NCBI GenBank assembly: GCA_017446265.1
Contig: JAFSRD010000012.1
Coordinates: 59,234 to 123,233, forward strand
Source of the DNA: Treponema sp.
GTDB lineage: Bacteria; Spirochaetota; Spirochaetia; Treponematales; Treponemataceae
Length of the DNA stretch: 64,000 nt
Reading direction: 5' to 3'
The notes under the pieces were generated by a model. It made no database searches. It was not told the origin of the DNA and saw only the letters and a list, made by a program, of their open reading frames with translations. Every line of letters starts with the position of its first letter. Within the stretch, counting starts at the first letter, position 1. Positions 61,216-64,000 of this stretch are shown here, in pieces. A program made the translations under genes and the position numbers.

Positions 61216-61258
61216 TTGACAGATTTTTAGTGGTCGAGTAAAATAAAGTGATACTTTA
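61216..61258 (+). promoter_or_regulatory. Promoter with palindromic operator for the second ATPase gene
   Basis: A perfect TTGACA (61216-61221), 17 bases, and TAAAAT (61239-61244). The palindrome taaagt-gat-acttta (61244-61258) begins at the last base of the -10 box and covers the start of transcription. The leader has gagg before TTG 61278. Confidence 0.75.
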
Positions 61259-61277
61259 GATTTATCGAGGTTTTTTA

Positions 61278-62510
61278 TTGTCGGTTTACATAAGGCGTAC
61301 ATTAGAAAATGCTTTTTTAGAAGCAAATAAATATTATCCTGTTCTTGCACTTTGCGGTCAGCGTCAAGTTGGAAAATCAACAATGTTGAATTATTTAAAG
61401 GAAAAAGATAGGAAATATGTTACTTTTGATGATGCTGTCGCAAGGAATCTTGCAAAAAAGGATCCTGCATTATTTTTTGAAACTTACGGAACAAAACTAA
61501 TTATTGATGAATTTCAACGAGTTCCAGAAATTCTTATTGAAATAAAACGAATTGTTGATGAAAATGCTTTGAATGGGAAAGAGAAGTTTGGACTTATTTG
61601 GCTTACTGGAAGTCAGAAATTTTTGATGATGAAAAATATATCTGATACACTTGCAGGTAGAGTTGGAATTTTTCTTTTATCATCATTTTCTCAACGAGAA
61701 TTAGCCAAATCTAGTAGTTCTTTATTTTTGCCTAATGTAAATGCATTAAAAAAGAGGCGGCACTTGAATTCTCTATCGAATATTCATTCAGTATATAATG
61801 AAATTTTTTTAGGCGGCATGCCACGGCTTAGAACTTCTAAAATTCCACGAGAGCGTTTTTTTATGGATTATGTAAATACTTATCTTGAACGAGATATACA
61901 TGATTTAGAACAGGTTGGAAAACTTGATGATTTTTATAATTTTCTTGTTTGTATGGCTGCTCGGACTGGACAGGAATTAAAATATGACGATATTTCAAAA
62001 AATATTGGAGTGTCTGCCCCTACTGTAAAATCATGGATTTCTATTTTAGAGCGTTCAGGCATTATCTACATTTTAAAACCGTACTATGAAAATATTACAA
62101 AGAGAATTGTAAAAACCCCAAAAGTTTATTTTCTTGACACAGGACTTGCGGCATATCTTTGCAGATGGCCAACTGCAGAAACTTTGGAAAAAGGAGCTAT
62201 GTCAGGAGCATTTTTTGAAACTTTCGTTGTTTCTGAAATTGTAAAAAGTTATTACAATATAGGTAAAGAATTAAATATTTATTATTATCGTGACATAGAT
62301 AAAAAAGAGATAGATTTGCTTTTTGTTGATGCCGACGGTATCACTCCTGTAGAGATAAAAAAAGCAAAATCTCCTAATGATGTGGAAAAGAATTTTAAGG
62401 TACTGGAAAAGCTTGGTAAAAAAATAAAAACGGGTTTTGTTATTTGTATGGCTGATGAATTAATGCCGTGTAATAGATATATATATCTTTGTCCTATAGG
62501 ATTGATATAA
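61278..62510 (+). CDS. AAA_14/DUF4143-family ATPase
   Basis: 410 residues from TTG 61278 (gagg eight bases before). P-loop ALCGQRQVGKSTMLNYL at about residues 24-40, Walker B LIIDEFQRVPEI, sensor LTGSQKFLMM, then the C-terminal DUF4143 part with GMPRLRTSK, LERDIHDLEQVG, a helix-turn-helix-like DISKNIGVSAPTVKSWISILERSGII and a restriction-like end DIDKKEIDLLFVDADGITPVEIKKA. Such genes spread widely in bacteria; their job is not known, although a role in toxin-antitoxin or defence has been proposed for relatives. Flanked by copies of the same 60 bases, so probably acquired. Confidence 0.87.
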   Translation: MSVYIRRTLENAFLEANKYYPVLALCGQRQVGKSTMLNYLKEKDRKYVTFDDAVARNLAKKDPALFFETYGTKLIIDEFQRVPEILIEIKRIVDENALNGKEKFGLIWLTGSQKFLMMKNISDTLAGRVGIFLLSSFSQRELAKSSSSLFLPNVNALKKRRHLNSLSNIHSVYNEIFLGGMPRLRTSKIPRERFFMDYVNTYLERDIHDLEQVGKLDDFYNFLVCMAARTGQELKYDDISKNIGVSAPTVKSWISILERSGIIYILKPYYENITKRIVKTPKVYFLDTGLAAYLCRWPTAETLEKGAMSGAFFETFVVSEIVKSYYNIGKELNIYYYRDIDKKEIDLLFVDADGITPVEIKKAKSPNDVEKNFKVLEKLGKKIKTGFVICMADELMPCNRYIYLCPIGLI

Positions 62511-62511
62511 A

Positions 62512-62636
62512 GGCACCTCTAAAAACTAAAAAATTAATTTTTGTTTTTGGTGCCGGCGAGTTTTTCGCCTTGAAATTACAAGGCGAAAAACATCGCATTT
62601 TCAGAGTTACTTCTAAAAACTGAGGTTTTTAGAAGT
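62512..62636 (+). repeat. Three-hairpin array between ATPase and glycosyltransferase genes
   Basis: Three hairpins in 125 bases: ggcacc/ggtgcc with aaaaac/gttttt (62512-62526/62543-62554, three-base bulge); gtttttcgccttg with caaggcgaaaaac (62560-62572/62579-62591, perfect 13 bp); and acttctaaaaac with gtttttagaagt (62609-62620/62625-62636, perfect 12 bp, loop tgag). The third belongs to the dispersed family seen at 14140. The layout is like the arrays at 1635 and 61015, with different sequences. Confidence 0.7.
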
Positions 62637-62641
62637 TCCCA

Positions 62642-62702
62642 TAAGTATGGAGGATATGTAATGACTTATTATCCAGTTGTAATTCCAACGATGAGTCGTT
62701 AT
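62642..62702 (+). repeat. Right, intact copy of the duplicated glycosyltransferase start
   Basis: 61 bases holding the ribosome-binding site ggagg (62650-62654 area) and codons 1-14 of the glycosyltransferase. The same sequence at 60987-61010 plus 61161-61196 lies 1.5 kb upstream. This copy is in frame and used. Confidence 0.8.
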
Positions 62703-63698
62703 GAGCATTTTAAAAATTGTGTTGAAAGTCTTTCTAAAAATACGCACGCAGATAAAACAGAGCTTGTGATTGGGCTTGATTATCCTGCTTCAGAAAAATA
62801 TGAGGAGGGCTGGAAAAAAATAAAAGATTATATTCCCACAATAAAAGGTTTTAGAAAAGTTACAGTGTTTGAGCATAAGGAGAATCTCGGAAGCGTAGCT
62901 AACTGGAAATTCTTACAAAGTTATGTTTCAGAACATTATGATGCATGGATTAATACCGAAGACGACAATGTGTTTTCTCCTTGTTTTTTGGATTATATGA
63001 ATAAATGTCTTGAAAAATACAAGGATGATTGCAGTATACTTGCTGTAAGCGGATATATGGATGCTGTCGATTTTATACTTGCAAACCGGCAGGATGCAAA
63101 TATTGTGCGTATGCAAGATTATATGGCATATGGACTTGGAAAATGGAGGCGCACTAATCAAGAGTTGGATTTATATATGCCGCCCCATTATATGCGTTAT
63201 GTATGCAGCCATAGAAAAGTATTAAAAAAAATGAAGAATAATCTACGGGATTTGTATCAGCTCATTTTCTGGACTAAAAACAATCCCGCACTTGACATAC
63301 GTTGTGATTTTACTATTGCCTGCTATTGTATTATTAACGGCAAATATCTAATTAATCCGACGCTTTCGTTAGTCAGAAATATGGGCTATGACGGCTCTGG
63401 AGAACATTGCGGAGCACTAGAGAATGACTATTACGGCATCCAGAAAATATCTCTGGATTCTATATTTGATATAAAAGATTCTCTTACAGAGAAGCAGTTG
63501 AAAGAATCAATTGCCGAATGGGAGCGTTATAAACATAATGATTTTTCTGCCGCGCAACGAAAAAGAGTTATACGCTACTATTATGCCTATATGTTTTTAG
63601 GGTACAAAGGGGTAGAGTTATTTCTTGCAATATGGAGATTGCTTATTAAAATTTTAAGGAAAATTTGGAATTTAGTGAAGGGGTGTATCAAAAGATAG
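62661..63698 (+). CDS. Glycosyltransferase, GT-A (family 2-like)
   Basis: 345 residues. Start VVIPTMSRYEHFKNCVESLSKNTHADKTELVIGLDYPAS, ENLGSVANWKFLQ, and the metal-binding INTEDDNVFSPCFLDYMNKCL are typical of a GT-A enzyme with an EDD/DxD site, seen in O-antigen clusters. The C-terminus is basic with a hydrophobic helix (VELFLAIWRLLIKILRKIW) that may attach it to the membrane. ATG 62661 with ggagg nine bases before it. A/T-rich like its surroundings. Confidence 0.85.
   Translation: MTYYPVVIPTMSRYEHFKNCVESLSKNTHADKTELVIGLDYPASEKYEEGWKKIKDYIPTIKGFRKVTVFEHKENLGSVANWKFLQSYVSEHYDAWINTEDDNVFSPCFLDYMNKCLEKYKDDCSILAVSGYMDAVDFILANRQDANIVRMQDYMAYGLGKWRRTNQELDLYMPPHYMRYVCSHRKVLKKMKNNLRDLYQLIFWTKNNPALDIRCDFTIACYCIINGKYLINPTLSLVRNMGYDGSGEHCGALENDYYGIQKISLDSIFDIKDSLTEKQLKESIAEWERYKHNDFSAAQRKRVIRYYYAYMFLGYKGVELFLAIWRLLIKILRKIWNLVKGCIKR

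Positions 63699-64000
<302 letters not shown>

Noticed and set aside
61126..61383. Short minus-strand frame over the hairpin element and ATPase start
   Set aside because: It is produced by palindromic DNA and antisense to the ATPase; no ribosome-binding site or similarity.
59694..62510. The two ATPase genes as a paired toxin-antitoxin or defence system
   Set aside because: They belong to different families, have separate promoters and operators, and the first is frameshifted; nothing in the sequence shows they act together.

Overview
The window reads as chromosomal DNA of a spirochaete, most likely a Treponema. The flagellar export genes (fliN end, fliO, P, Q, R, flhB, A, F, G), followed by a membrane hypothetical gene, a sigma-28 gene and a fapA-like gene, have the treponemal order. 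A seven-gene V-type ATPase operon with a DUF2764 gene between subunits E and A is also typical of treponemes. No rRNA, tRNA or CRISPR was found, and I do not name a species.

Layout. (1) 1-13008, plus strand: flagellar export apparatus, placement GTPase/ATPase, sigma-28, FapA and small envelope hypotheticals; a four-hairpin block sits between fliP and fliQ. (2) 13023-23627, plus strand: galM, the V-ATPase operon behind a clear promoter and a hairpin repeat, ispG and a TPR protein. (3) 23651-31856, minus strand: beta-barrel protein, WbaP-type initiating phosphotransferase, two GT4 enzymes, DUF2147, gmhA, and a lipoprotein gene broken by an in-frame TGA. (4) 32095-44833: an outer-membrane barrel gene on plus facing a minus-strand surface-glycan cluster of five glycosyltransferases, a TagF-like polymerase, a PntC-like cytidylyltransferase/transaminase fusion, and a very unusual YidC-alkaline-phosphatase-superfamily fusion. 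(5) 45071-64000, plus strand: GDP-fucose synthesis (gmd, fcl), Wzm/Wzt export, then an AT-rich mosaic O-antigen-type region with an LIC12162-like transferase, DegT aminotransferase, GT2, ATP-grasp/SDR fusion, SMP-30 lactonase, metallophosphoesterase, LicD, pyruvyl transferase, two AAA ATPases, another glycosyltransferase and the start of a PseB-like dehydratase.

How the genes fit together. The glycan genes suggest a surface polysaccharide started by WbaP on undecaprenyl phosphate, extended by many glycosyltransferases, supplied with GDP-fucose, and exported by Wzm/Wzt. PntC, LicD, TagF-like and YidC-AlkP proteins imply decoration with phosphonate, phosphodiester or glycerol-phosphate groups. 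Two nine-G tracts, one switching a metallophosphoesterase out of frame and one at the end of licD, look like phase-variation switches acting on that decoration. Between 56 and 62.7 kb the DNA is turning over: frameshifted genes, gene remnants, a MITE-like hairpin element, and an ATPase module flanked by a duplicated sequence.

The most novel candidates are the YidC-AlkP fusion with its phosphonate-type neighbours, the poly-G switches, and the families of hairpin elements.
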